This document shows, piece after piece, positions 15,681-24,091 of a stretch of 39,565 nt of DNA (the stretch's first letter is position 1; the number at the start of each line of letters is the position of its first letter). The notes beneath the pieces are model-generated. The model saw only the letters and a list, made by a program, of their open reading frames with translations, ran no database searches and was not told where the DNA came from. The position numbers were made by a program, and so were the translations under genes. Origin of the DNA: Fusobacterium sp. GTDB taxonomy: Bacteria > Fusobacteriota > Fusobacteriia > Fusobacteriales > Fusobacteriaceae. The stretch lies in the NCBI RefSeq assembly GCF_019012925.1, contig NZ_JAGIRL010000051.1:1-39565 (forward strand). The letters are read 5' to 3'.

Positions 15681-17801
15681 TTAATCTTCTATCTCCATAT
15701 TTGAGTTCTCTAATATCTCTACTGTTTCACTCTCTTGCTCTATCTCATCTATGCTCTCACCTTTCATAATAGCTTCAAACTCCTCTCTATTAAGGTGTTC
15801 TCTCTCTAATAATGCCTTGGCTACAGCATCTAACTTATCATAGTATTTAGTAAGTATATCCAAAGTCTCCTTGTACATAGTTTGAACTATTTTAAAGATC
15901 TCTTCGTCTACCTCTTTACCTGTTACATCACTATAATATTTTTGTTGGAAATAATCTCCCTCTTTTGTATTATCCAATAAGATCGGTCCAAATTTCTCAT
16001 TCATTCCAAATCTTGTAACAATAGCATGAGCTATAGCTGTAGCTCTTTCAATATCGTTACTTGCTCCAGTTGTAATATCTCCAAATACAATCTGCTCTGC
16101 AGCTCTTCCACCATATAATACTCTCATCTCATCTAAGAACTCATTTTTTGATTTATAACTTCTATCCTCTTCAGGTAAAGCCATTGTATAACCTCCTGCC
16201 ATACCTCTAGGAACGATAGATATCTTATGAACTGGATCTGTATTAGGTAGTGCATAGTGCATTACAGCGTGTCCAGCCTCATGATAAGCTGTTATCTTTC
16301 TCTCTTTCTCTATCACTTTTTTAGATTTTCTCTCTGGACCTATACTTACCTTCTCTGAAGCCTCTTCTAAGTCCTCCATAGTAATCTCTTCTCTATTGTC
16401 TCTTGCTGCTAAAATTGCTGCCTCATTTAATAGGTTTGCCAAGTCTGCTCCTACAAATCCTGGTGTCTTTTTAGCTATTGTTCTTAAATTAACATCTTTA
16501 GCTAACTTTTTATCTCTTACATGAACTTTTAATATCGCTTCTCTTCCATCAATATCTGGACTGTCAACAAAAACTTGTCTGTCAAATCTTCCTGGTCTCA
16601 TTAGAGCTCTATCCAAAATCTCTGGTCTATTTGTTGCTGCTAAAACTATTATAGTTTCATCAGTACCAAATCCATCCATCTCAACAAGAAGTTGGTTAAG
16701 AGTTTGCTCTCTTTCATCGTTTCCTCCACCTTGTCCAGATCCTCTCTTTCTTCCAACTGCATCTATCTCATCTATAAAGATTATACATGGAGCATTTTTT
16801 CTTGCTTTATTGAATAGGTCTCTAACTCTTGAAGCTCCTACCCCTACAAACATCTCAACAAACTCAGATCCTGACATACTGAAGAAAGGAACCTTTGCCT
16901 CTCCAGCCACCGCTTTAGCCAGTAAAGTTTTTCCTGTTCCTGGTGCTCCTAATAATAATACTCCTTTAGGTATTCTTGCACCTATATTTTTGAACTTTTC
17001 AGGCTCTCTTAAAAACTTTACAACCTCTTCTAATTCCACTTTAGCCTCTGTAATTCCTGCAACATCAGCAAAAGTTACTTTAGATACATCTTCTCCATTC
17101 TCTTTAGCTTTTGATTTTCCAACATTGAAAATTTGTGGTCCTCCACCATTTCCTTTTCCCATTTTATTCATCATAAATATCCAGATTCCTATTAATAATA
17201 GCATAGGGAACCAAGATATTAAAATATTCAACAACAATGGCATCTGTTGAGGTGGAACTGATTTTATTCCAACTCCATTATATTCTATAGTCTCTACTAG
17301 CTTAGGATCTCCTCCCAATCTATCAGTTATCATTCTAGCACTGTACACGCTCTTTTCATCAGCTGAATATCCGTATACATACCCCTCTTTTTCATCTACT
17401 TTTTTGATTTTACCAGATTTTATATTTTGAATAAACTCTGTATATGAAACCTCGTCACTTGGTGTTTTTGCAGTATCTGATAAGATTGAAGGCAGAGACA
17501 TCACCAATGTTATTATGAATAACAACATTATAAATCCTTTAAAGTTAAACTTTCCACCCAACTGTTTAAACTTATTCTCTTCATCTTTTTCTTTAGGATT
17601 TTTACTATCTTTATTCTTAGACATTCCCTCTTTAAGTTTATTTCTAAGCTCCTCTTTTCTCTCTTTTACCTCTTCACTCTGTTTTTTCTCTTCATCTTGC
17701 TCTGAAGCTTTATTTTCATCTTTTTCTTCTAAATTTAACTCTTTTTCCTTCTCGTCTATCTTTTTATCTTCATTCTCATCAAATAAATTCTTATCGTTCA
17801 A
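15681..17801 (-). CDS. ftsH: ATP-dependent zinc metalloprotease FtsH
   Basis: This 706-residue membrane protease has transmembrane helices at about 90-107 and 188-212 around a periplasmic segment. The AAA domain has Walker A GAPGTGKT (285-292), Walker B IIFIDEID and the second region of homology NRPEILDRALMRPGRFDRQ. The M41 peptidase carries HEAGH (507-511). It degrades membrane and regulatory proteins as a hexamer. Compared with E. coli FtsH (644) it has an extra, highly charged Glu/Lys-rich N-terminal stretch of about 85 residues before the first membrane helix. The start is a TTG that directly follows the tilS stop (TAA-TTG), with AGGAGG nine bases upstream inside tilS, implying translational coupling. 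Confidence 0.95.
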   Translation of the reverse strand: MNDKNLFDENEDKKIDEKEKELNLEEKDENKASEQDEEKKQSEEVKERKEELRNKLKEGMSKNKDSKNPKEKDEENKFKQLGGKFNFKGFIMLLFIITLVMSLPSILSDTAKTPSDEVSYTEFIQNIKSGKIKKVDEKEGYVYGYSADEKSVYSARMITDRLGGDPKLVETIEYNGVGIKSVPPQQMPLLLNILISWFPMLLLIGIWIFMMNKMGKGNGGGPQIFNVGKSKAKENGEDVSKVTFADVAGITEAKVELEEVVKFLREPEKFKNIGARIPKGVLLLGAPGTGKTLLAKAVAGEAKVPFFSMSGSEFVEMFVGVGASRVRDLFNKARKNAPCIIFIDEIDAVGRKRGSGQGGGNDEREQTLNQLLVEMDGFGTDETIIVLAATNRPEILDRALMRPGRFDRQVFVDSPDIDGREAILKVHVRDKKLAKDVNLRTIAKKTPGFVGADLANLLNEAAILAARDNREEITMEDLEEASEKVSIGPERKSKKVIEKERKITAYHEAGHAVMHYALPNTDPVHKISIVPRGMAGGYTMALPEEDRSYKSKNEFLDEMRVLYGGRAAEQIVFGDITTGASNDIERATAIAHAIVTRFGMNEKFGPILLDNTKEGDYFQQKYYSDVTGKEVDEEIFKIVQTMYKETLDILTKYYDKLDAVAKALLEREHLNREEFEAIMKGESIDEIEQESETVEILENSNMEIED

Positions 17802-19127
17802 TTATTTTTTCCTCCTTGCACTTAATTTAACGCAGTACTCTTCTGTCCCCTTATACTTCTCATTTCCTCTTATTCCAGCTATCCAAACTATATCTTTACC
17901 ATATGTTATCAGAGGAATAGAGTCTCTTTTCTCCTTCTCAATCTTCTCATTAATAAAAATATCTTTCAGTTTTTTTTCACCCTTCATTCCTGTTGGAACT
18001 ATCTTATCACCATCTTTTCTTACTCTTACTAAAAGAGTATCCCCTCTTTTTATATTAGTATAATAGACATCTCTATTTTTTTCCTTCACCTTTTCATAAC
18101 TAGCTTCTATGATGTAATCTCCAAACTCTATTACACCTGGCACAGTCAAACTCTTAGCCTCCAAACTCTCTTTAGAAACTCTATTCCCATCTATTCTAAG
18201 TAGATTATACTCCTTCTTTAAGACATACTTCTCACTTAAAATAAGCTCTTGACTTCCACCATTTTTCAAAATACTCTCAATGAGATTGATCTTCTCTCTA
18301 TTTACCTTGATATTGTATCTATAAAGAAATTTACTTAAGATCTTCCCTCTTATCATCTTTGAAAAGTGTAAAATTTCATCAATATTTAATTCTTTACAGT
18401 TAGAAAATCTCTCTATCTCTCTTTCTACAAAATTGTTTGTCTCTCTTATCTCTTCAATCAGAGAAAAAATCTTATCTTTAAATTTCGGATTATATCTCTG
18501 CTCTATAAATGGAATCAGATCTAACCTTATACTATTTCTAGTAAATTCATTTTCTAAATTTGTACTATCTATACAGTAGTCAATCCCGTTTTCGTCTAAA
18601 TATCCTAAAATCTCTCTCTTATAAACTTCAGAAATCGGTCTAATATAGATACCTCTTTTAGAGTTTATCCCCTCTAAACCAGAAAGTCCTGTTCCTCTTG
18701 ACAATCTAAACATAAAAGTCTCTATCTGATCATCTTTATTGTGAGCTAAGGCTATCTTATTCCCACCAATTTTATCCAAGATCTCTTGATAAAATCCATA
18801 TCTTGCTTCACGTCCAGCTTCCTCCAAAGTCAGACCCTGTTCCTTTCCCAGTGTTGTTATATCAATCTTTCTAGCGAATACCTCTATGCCCCTTTCTCTT
18901 CCATATTCAATTGAAAAATCCTCATCTCTTTGAGCCTCTTCTCCTCTCAACAGATGATTAATATGGACTAAAACGAAGTCAAATTCAATATACTCTTTTA
19001 ATTTTAATAACATCTCTGTCAAAAAAACTGAATCTGGTCCTCCTGAAAAACCTATTACAAGCCTATCTCCATTCTCAATTAATCTCTCTTTTCTATTTTT
19101 CTCTATTATCTTTTTGAACAATCTCAT
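17802..19127 (-). CDS. tilS: tRNA(Ile)-lysidine synthase TilS
   Basis: This 441-residue enzyme has the PP-loop SGGPDS (28-33) near the N-terminus, LVHINHLLRGEEAQRDEDF and LAHNKDDQIETF, and a C-terminal tRNA-binding region. It converts the anticodon wobble C of the AUA-reading tRNA(Ile) to lysidine, an essential step that changes both decoding and charging. It is next to ftsH, a pairing conserved in many Firmicutes. The ATG has only a modest GAGTGG site. A promoter lies just upstream, so tilS-ftsH form a unit separate from mltG and the radical SAM gene. Confidence 0.93.
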   Translation of the reverse strand: MRLFKKIIEKNRKERLIENGDRLVIGFSGGPDSVFLTEMLLKLKEYIEFDFVLVHINHLLRGEEAQRDEDFSIEYGRERGIEVFARKIDITTLGKEQGLTLEEAGREARYGFYQEILDKIGGNKIALAHNKDDQIETFMFRLSRGTGLSGLEGINSKRGIYIRPISEVYKREILGYLDENGIDYCIDSTNLENEFTRNSIRLDLIPFIEQRYNPKFKDKIFSLIEEIRETNNFVEREIERFSNCKELNIDEILHFSKMIRGKILSKFLYRYNIKVNREKINLIESILKNGGSQELILSEKYVLKKEYNLLRIDGNRVSKESLEAKSLTVPGVIEFGDYIIEASYEKVKEKNRDVYYTNIKRGDTLLVRVRKDGDKIVPTGMKGEKKLKDIFINEKIEKEKRDSIPLITYGKDIVWIAGIRGNEKYKGTEEYCVKLSARRKK

Positions 19128-19158
19128 AAAACCACTCTTTTATATATCATTTCATAAA

Positions 19159-19188
19159 ATTATAACATATATTAACCTATTTTTCCAA
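19159..19188 (-). promoter_or_regulatory. Promoter of tilS-ftsH
   Basis: TTGGAA (19183-19188), 18 bases, TATAAT (19159-19164), minus strand, about 30 bases before the tilS start. Confidence 0.65.
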
Positions 19189-19206
19189 AGTTTTTTATAA
19201 ATAGAG

Positions 19207-20865
19207 TCAAGAATTTTTTACCACTTTGGCTGTTTTATCTCTATAATCAAAGAACATATATATATCTTCAAAAGATTTTGTAAATATGTTATATTTAAAT
19301 CTCTCTAACTCACTATTCTTATGTCCCTCTCTTATACTCTTATAATTTTCCTCTTTTATTAGCTTGTCATAAAGCTCTCCATCCTTCTCACTCTTAAACC
19401 ATTCAGGATAAAAACCTGCTTTACCAAGCATTAAATAATCATATTTTAAGTATTCTAAAAATACATCTTTTTCCGAAAACTCCTTTTCCTCATAAAAATT
19501 ATATAAAAGGGTAAATAGTGCACTCTCTTTATGACTAACCTTTAAATATCCATTTCTATCAAAGTACTCTGCTACCTCTTCATAAAAATCAAAAGCACTA
19601 CTATAATGAGTATCTATAATCCACTGTACACTCTCTTGAAACTTCTCAGAATTATAGTAAAAATCTAAGACTTTTTCAAGATTTTTTAGCTTAATTATCT
19701 CACCAAAGCTTATAAAATCATTTGAAAAAACTTCATAAGGTGGCTTAGAAAAATATCTATATCCATATTTCTCTCTTTCATCATACATCTTTGTCCCCTT
19801 CAAAAGTTTTAAAAATCCCAACTGTATCATCTCTGGTTTCAATTGATGTACATAGTCAAAAGATTTTTTAAACTTCTCGTAGGTATCATAGGGTAGTCCC
19901 GCTATCAAATCTAAATGTAGATGTATATTTCTACTAATTCTTCCTATATTGTGAGCTAATTTTTCTAAATGGTTAATTCTTCCTATGCTCTTCATAGCTT
20001 GAGCATCTATTGTCTGTACCCCTATCTCAAATTGAAAATAACCCCTAGGTACTTTTTCTAAGAAATCCAATGTTTCCTCATCAAAGATATTAGCATTTAT
20101 CTCAAAATGGAATGTTATTCCCTCTCTGTAATTCTCAAGTAGGAATCTCCAAATAGCCATATATTTTTCCTTGCTTAAATTAAAAGTTCTATCTACAAAC
20201 TTTAATAATTTTATAGGTGAGTCAATAAATCTCTTTAAATCCTTCTTGGTTCTCTCAATAGAATAGTATCTCACACTCTTATCAATTGATGACATACAGT
20301 ATGAACAGTTAAAAGGACAACCTCTTGAAGATTCATAATAGAATATTTTCGTTCTATCCAATAGCTCCTCATCATCATAAGGAAATGGTATCACATCTAA
20401 ATTATCAATAAGAGTCTCCATTCCATTATATTTTATCTCCTGGTCTTCCCTGTAGACAACTCCTTTTACCTCTTTTATATCCTTTGTAAAAAAGTTTAAA
20501 AGTATCTTCTCTCCTTCACCTGTAAAAATATAATCTATTTCACTATTTTCTTCAATTGTTCTTTCCCATTTATATGAAACTTCTGGACCACCCAATGCTA
20601 TTTTTACATTTGGTAGCACTTTTTTCAACTCTTTTATCAATGAAAAAACATACTCCTTGTTCCAAATATATGTAGAAAAAATTATCATATCTGGTTGCTT
20701 TTCAAATAAATCTTTGATTATATTTATCAACTGATTATTAATATTAGTCTCATAAATATCTAATCTAGTATCACAATTCTCCTCCACATATTTTTTTAAA
20801 TACCTAACAGCCACATTCAAATGTACATATTGGCTATTTATTGATGCTAAAACTATTTTTTTCAC
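19207..20865 (-). CDS. B12-binding-domain radical SAM protein (DUF4080 type)
   Basis: This 552-residue protein has an N-terminal cobalamin-binding-like Rossmann domain (about 1-130, with ALGGPEVSY and YIFTGEGE). The radical SAM core follows with CPFNCSYC (Cys183, 187, 190), the ligands of the 4Fe-4S cluster, and later FEIGVQTI and HLDLIAGLPYDT. A C-terminal region matches what I recall as DUF4080. The classic cobalamin DxHxxG motif is not evident, so B12 binding is unproven. The reaction is unknown; relatives are annotated only as radical SAM enzymes. It follows mltG by 10 bases in one transcript, but nothing there reveals the substrate. Confidence 0.85.
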   Translation of the reverse strand: MKKIVLASINSQYVHLNVAVRYLKKYVEENCDTRLDIYETNINNQLINIIKDLFEKQPDMIIFSTYIWNKEYVFSLIKELKKVLPNVKIALGGPEVSYKWERTIEENSEIDYIFTGEGEKILLNFFTKDIKEVKGVVYREDQEIKYNGMETLIDNLDVIPFPYDDEELLDRTKIFYYESSRGCPFNCSYCMSSIDKSVRYYSIERTKKDLKRFIDSPIKLLKFVDRTFNLSKEKYMAIWRFLLENYREGITFHFEINANIFDEETLDFLEKVPRGYFQFEIGVQTIDAQAMKSIGRINHLEKLAHNIGRISRNIHLHLDLIAGLPYDTYEKFKKSFDYVHQLKPEMIQLGFLKLLKGTKMYDEREKYGYRYFSKPPYEVFSNDFISFGEIIKLKNLEKVLDFYYNSEKFQESVQWIIDTHYSSAFDFYEEVAEYFDRNGYLKVSHKESALFTLLYNFYEEKEFSEKDVFLEYLKYDYLMLGKAGFYPEWFKSEKDGELYDKLIKEENYKSIREGHKNSELERFKYNIFTKSFEDIYMFFDYRDKTAKVVKNS

Positions 20866-20875
20866 TCTTTACTCC

Positions 20876-21832
20876 TTAATTTTTATTTTTCCTTTGAAAT
20901 TCTAAATGCTCTTTATATGTTTTACTAAAGTAATGACTACCATCTCCAGTTGCAACAAAAAATAGATAATCTGTTTGAGCTGGATTGTAAGCTGCCTCTA
21001 AAGAATCTACTGCTGGATTAGATATAGGTGCTGGTGGTAATCCTTTATACTTATAAGTATTGTATGGAGAATCTACTTTTAAATCTTTATAGTATATTCT
21101 CTTCTTACTATAATCATATACATAGTTAACTGTAGCATCTGATGAAAGAGTCATTCCCTTTTTTATTCTATTATAAAATACTGATGCCATTATTGGCTTT
21201 TCACTTTTAACTAAAGCTTCTCTTTCTAATATAGAGGCCATTATCAACTTTTGATAAAACTCATCCTTATCTGGGTATTTTTCACTTGGAAATTTCTTTA
21301 AAAACTCTTTTAACATAGTATTTATAAGTGTTCTTTCATCAAAATTCTCTGGTAAAAAATATGTTTCTGGATATAGATAACCTTCAAAATTCCCCTCTGG
21401 TGTTGGATAAGGAAACTCTTTACTAGCCTCTTTCAACTCTCTGTAAAATTCATCTCTGTCTATCTGCTTATTCTCTTCTAAATATGCTACGATCTGCTTT
21501 ATACTAAACCCCTCTGGAATCGTTATTTTTACAATTCTTCCCTTTCCAGATTCTAATATATCTATTATTTCTTCTAATGAGTACTCACCCTCAATATGAT
21601 ATGTTCCAGCTTTTACTCCTCTTCCATTGTTTCGTAACTTTAAATATACTTTAAATATTAAGCTATCTGATTTTGGTAGCTTGGCTAGAGATCTCATAAG
21701 TGGTTGATTTTTTTCTATATTTAATTCCAAATTATAGTCTGTCTTTCCTTTAATTTGAAAAAATATATATCCACCTAAAATAATAAGTGAAAAGGTTAAA
21801 AATATTATCACACTATATAATTTTTTTTTCAT
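20876..21832 (-). CDS. mltG: Endolytic murein transglycosylase MltG (YceG)
   Basis: This 318-residue protein has one N-terminal transmembrane helix (about 7-27) and then a LysM-like module with KAGTYHI and ITIPEGFS. The YceG catalytic domain has EGYLYPETY (150-158) and ASILEREA, where Glu203 is the likely catalytic acid. It cuts nascent glycan strands at the inner membrane, and thus sets glycan length. The C-terminal GLPPAPISNPAVDSLEAA and FFVATGDGSHYFSKTYKEH motifs are complete. It has its own promoter and a roughly 85-base leader with a tiny AUG-AAU-UGA frame. The radical SAM gene follows. Confidence 0.93.
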   Translation of the reverse strand: MKKKLYSVIIFLTFSLIILGGYIFFQIKGKTDYNLELNIEKNQPLMRSLAKLPKSDSLIFKVYLKLRNNGRGVKAGTYHIEGEYSLEEIIDILESGKGRIVKITIPEGFSIKQIVAYLEENKQIDRDEFYRELKEASKEFPYPTPEGNFEGYLYPETYFLPENFDERTLINTMLKEFLKKFPSEKYPDKDEFYQKLIMASILEREALVKSEKPIMASVFYNRIKKGMTLSSDATVNYVYDYSKKRIYYKDLKVDSPYNTYKYKGLPPAPISNPAVDSLEAAYNPAQTDYLFFVATGDGSHYFSKTYKEHLEFQRKNKN

Positions 21833-21878
21833 TTATTTTTCTCCCTGTATTTATCATCTCTTAATTATTATTTTTTCT

Positions 21879-21887
21879 TCAATTCAT
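21879..21887 (-). other. Minimal upstream frame (ATG AAT TGA) in the mltG leader
   Basis: An AGGAG site followed four bases later by ATG-AAT-TGA sits about 45 bases before the mltG start. A good ribosome site on a two-codon frame is unusual and could modulate translation of mltG or mark the leader for stalling. It may also be accidental. Confidence 0.3.
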
Positions 21888-21926
21888 AAATTCTCCTCTT
21901 ACTCTTACTAGTGATACTTTATGTCT

Positions 21927-21955
21927 ATTATACTTGATAATATCTTAATTTACAA
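21927..21955 (-). promoter_or_regulatory. Promoter of mltG
   Basis: TTGTAA (21950-21955), 17 bases, TATAAT (21927-21932), minus strand. Confidence 0.75.
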
Positions 21956-21984
21956 GTTAACTTCCTTTTATACAAAAACTTTTT

Positions 21985-22026
21985 AAAATAAAAACTACAC
22001 CCTCTATTTTAAAATATTAGGTGTAG
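21985..22026 (-). terminator. argS terminator
   Basis: CTACACC (minus-strand copy of 22020-22026) pairs with GGTGTAG (21995-22001) across an AT-rich loop, then a T-rich run. It starts 12 bases after the argS stop. Confidence 0.85.
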
Positions 22027-22037
22027 TCTATATATTC

Positions 22038-23750
22038 TTACATTCTATCTAAAGTTTTTATTCCTAGTAAATCTAGTCCATCTTTTATAGTTTCACCAGC
22101 TATCTTAGCAAGTAATCCTCTTGAGAATAAAATCTCATCCTCTTGATTAAGAATAGGACAACTATTATAGAAACTGTTAAATTTCTTAGATAATTCAAAT
22201 AGATAGTCAGCTATTACATTTGGTTTAAATGTTTCAGCTGCTTTGATTATAACCATTGGGAATGCTGCTATGTGATTAGCTAATGCCTTCTCTTGCTTAT
22301 CTTTTATAACTATCTCTTTGCTATAATCTATTGTTTTACCTTCAGACTCTGCTTTTCTCAATATTGATTGAATTCTTGCATAAGAGTATTGAAGATATGG
22401 TGCTGTATTTCCTTCAAAGCTCAATATCTTATCCCATTCAAATATTATTGGACTCTGTCTATTTTGTGATAAGTCAGCATACTTAATAGCTCCAACTCCA
22501 ACTATTTCAGATATATTCTCCTTTTCAACTTCTGATAACTCTGGATTTTTTTCATTGACTATATCATAAGCTCTTTTCTTTCCTTCATCCATCAGTTGCT
22601 CAAGTCTAATTACATTACCTTTTCTTGTAGAGAACACACCATCAGCAAATCTCATAATACCAAACCAAATATGGTGCTTAGGAACTTCCCAACCTAACAT
22701 ATCAGTTATTTTAAAGAACTGTTTGAAGTGATCTTGCTGTCTTTCATCTGTTAAGTAGATTATCTTGTTTATATTGTAGTTATCTTTTCTGAATTTAACA
22801 GTTGCTATATCAGAAGTTGAGTATAGGAAAGCTCCATCTTTCTTCTGAACTATACATGGGAATAGATTATCTTCTTCTGGGAAGAATACAACCTTTGCTC
22901 CATCATCTTCTACTGCTATATTTTTCTCAATTAACTCCTCAACTACACCTTGCATCATATCATGATAAAAAGACTCCCCATAATAAGTGTCAAAGTGTAC
23001 ATCTAATCTTCCATATAGTTTCTCATACTCATCTAAAGACACTTTTATAAACTCTTTCCATAGAGCAAAGTTCTCTTCATCTCCATCTTGTAACTTTTTA
23101 AGTTCAAGTCTTGCTTCCTCTTCCAACTCTGGGTGCTCTTCAGATTGCTTAGTAAACTCTACATAAACTCTTTCTAACTCTTCAATAGCATTTACTTTAT
23201 AAGCTTCTTTATCAAGCCATCTTCTATAACCTATGATAAGTTTTCCAAATTGAGTTCCCCAATCTCCTATATGGTTATCAGCAACTACATTGTAACCTAA
23301 ATATCTATGTATTCTTGCTATAGAATCACCTATTATTGTAGAACGTAGATGTCCTATATGCATTCTCTTAGCTATATTAGGAGAAGAGAAATCTATTACT
23401 ACATCTCCCTCTCTATTTAAGAATGAAAAATCATACTTTTCAGTTCTTGATTTTTTTAATAACTCACCTAAATATTCATTCTTTAAGAATATATTTATAA
23501 ATCCTGGTCCAGCTATCTCTAATCTCTCAATTACATTATTCTCAACTAAATTATCAACTACCTCTTGTGCTATTGCTCTTGGATTATTACCTATTATTTT
23601 AGAGTTCATCATAGCAAAGTTTGTTTGAAAATCTCCAAACTTTTCATTAGTAGCCACTGATACTTCTATTTTTTTCAACTCTTTATCTGGATAAAGTCTT
23701 TTAACTGTTTCTTCAAATATTCTACTTATCTCTTTCTCAATAATATGCAC
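22038..23750 (-). CDS. argS: Arginyl-tRNA synthetase
   Basis: This 570-residue class I synthetase has the N-terminal Add-1 domain, HIGH (131-134) in NIAKRMHIGHLRST, and STRKGNVIRLEQLMDEG at the KMSK position, plus the C-terminal DALR anticodon-binding domain ending LLGIKTLDRM. It charges tRNA(Arg) and needs tRNA for adenylate formation. The start is GTG at 23750 with AAGGTG seven bases upstream; a nearby ATG is out of frame. No convincing promoter lies between it and the terminator at 23801-23821, so its expression may depend on readthrough of the RNA encoded upstream. Confidence 0.95.
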   Translation of the reverse strand: MHIIEKEISRIFEETVKRLYPDKELKKIEVSVATNEKFGDFQTNFAMMNSKIIGNNPRAIAQEVVDNLVENNVIERLEIAGPGFINIFLKNEYLGELLKKSRTEKYDFSFLNREGDVVIDFSSPNIAKRMHIGHLRSTIIGDSIARIHRYLGYNVVADNHIGDWGTQFGKLIIGYRRWLDKEAYKVNAIEELERVYVEFTKQSEEHPELEEEARLELKKLQDGDEENFALWKEFIKVSLDEYEKLYGRLDVHFDTYYGESFYHDMMQGVVEELIEKNIAVEDDGAKVVFFPEEDNLFPCIVQKKDGAFLYSTSDIATVKFRKDNYNINKIIYLTDERQQDHFKQFFKITDMLGWEVPKHHIWFGIMRFADGVFSTRKGNVIRLEQLMDEGKKRAYDIVNEKNPELSEVEKENISEIVGVGAIKYADLSQNRQSPIIFEWDKILSFEGNTAPYLQYSYARIQSILRKAESEGKTIDYSKEIVIKDKQEKALANHIAAFPMVIIKAAETFKPNVIADYLFELSKKFNSFYNSCPILNQEDEILFSRGLLAKIAGETIKDGLDLLGIKTLDRM

Positions 23751-23800
23751 TTCATTTCACCTTCTTTTAACTATATTTTGTGACATTTTTTCAAATAAAT

Positions 23801-23821
23801 AAAAAAAAGGGACTAAGTCCC
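23801..23821 (-). terminator. Terminator at the end of the aspS-argS intergenic RNA
   Basis: GGGAC-TTA-GTCCC followed by eight Ts on the minus strand. It ends the RNA or attenuates argS. Confidence 0.8.
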
Positions 23822-24035
23822 AAAGAAAAGCTCCAACCTACCGTCTTCAATACAGTTTTAGTCGCCAAAACCATAAGTGGTAGTCAGTTACTAACAGCAT
23901 ACAGAGTCCGTAATCAACTTAAGCTCTAAGCTATTCGTGACTTTGCTGAGCTACTGAAAGCAGCGCCAACCCCGTGACGACATTAGGCCCAAAACCTCAA
24001 GAAATAACGAGTAGGTCAGACATCTATTCTTATTA
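23803..24035 (-). ncRNA. Structured RNA of about 230 nt between aspS and argS, family not identified
   Basis: A segment clearly richer in GC than other spacers is framed by a strong promoter and a terminator and has no open frame of note. Complementary segments nest as a long rod: 24006-24019 with 23833-23845 (13 pairs, one bulge, several G-U), 23991-23996 with 23854-23859, and 23976-23981 with 23861-23866. Smaller hairpins lie in the distal half. Length and a rod with internal loops recall 6S RNA, but I cannot confirm that family. I find no T-box sequence, no tmRNA ends, no SRP Alu or GNAR-type motif and no RNase P core. Alternatively it is a cis-acting leader of argS, whose start lies 50 bases beyond the terminator. 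Confidence 0.6.
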
Positions 24036-24040
24036 AGGAA

Positions 24041-24069
24041 ATTATATCACTTATTTATAAAATTTTCAA
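24041..24069 (-). promoter_or_regulatory. Promoter of the aspS-argS intergenic RNA
   Basis: TTGAAA (24064-24069), 17 bases, TATAAT (24041-24046), minus strand, giving a start near 24034. Confidence 0.8.
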
Positions 24070-24091
24070 GTATTAATCTTAAATTTATTTT

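Noticed and set aside
16810..17250. 146-codon plus-strand open frame within ftsH
   Set aside because: Antisense shadow of the AAA domain with no ribosome site.
17515..18063. 182-codon Ser/Leu-rich open frame on the plus strand
   Set aside because: It lies opposite ftsH and tilS; the Ser/Phe/Leu bias is the mirror of Lys/Glu-rich coding on the other strand.
23803..24035. T-box riboswitch for argS
   Set aside because: No AGGGUGGNACCGCG-like antiterminator sequence and no clear specifier stem.
23803..24035. tmRNA, SRP RNA or RNase P RNA
   Set aside because: No tRNA-like ends or tag frame, no SRP domain motif, no RNase P core sequences, and the length is too short for tmRNA or RNase P.
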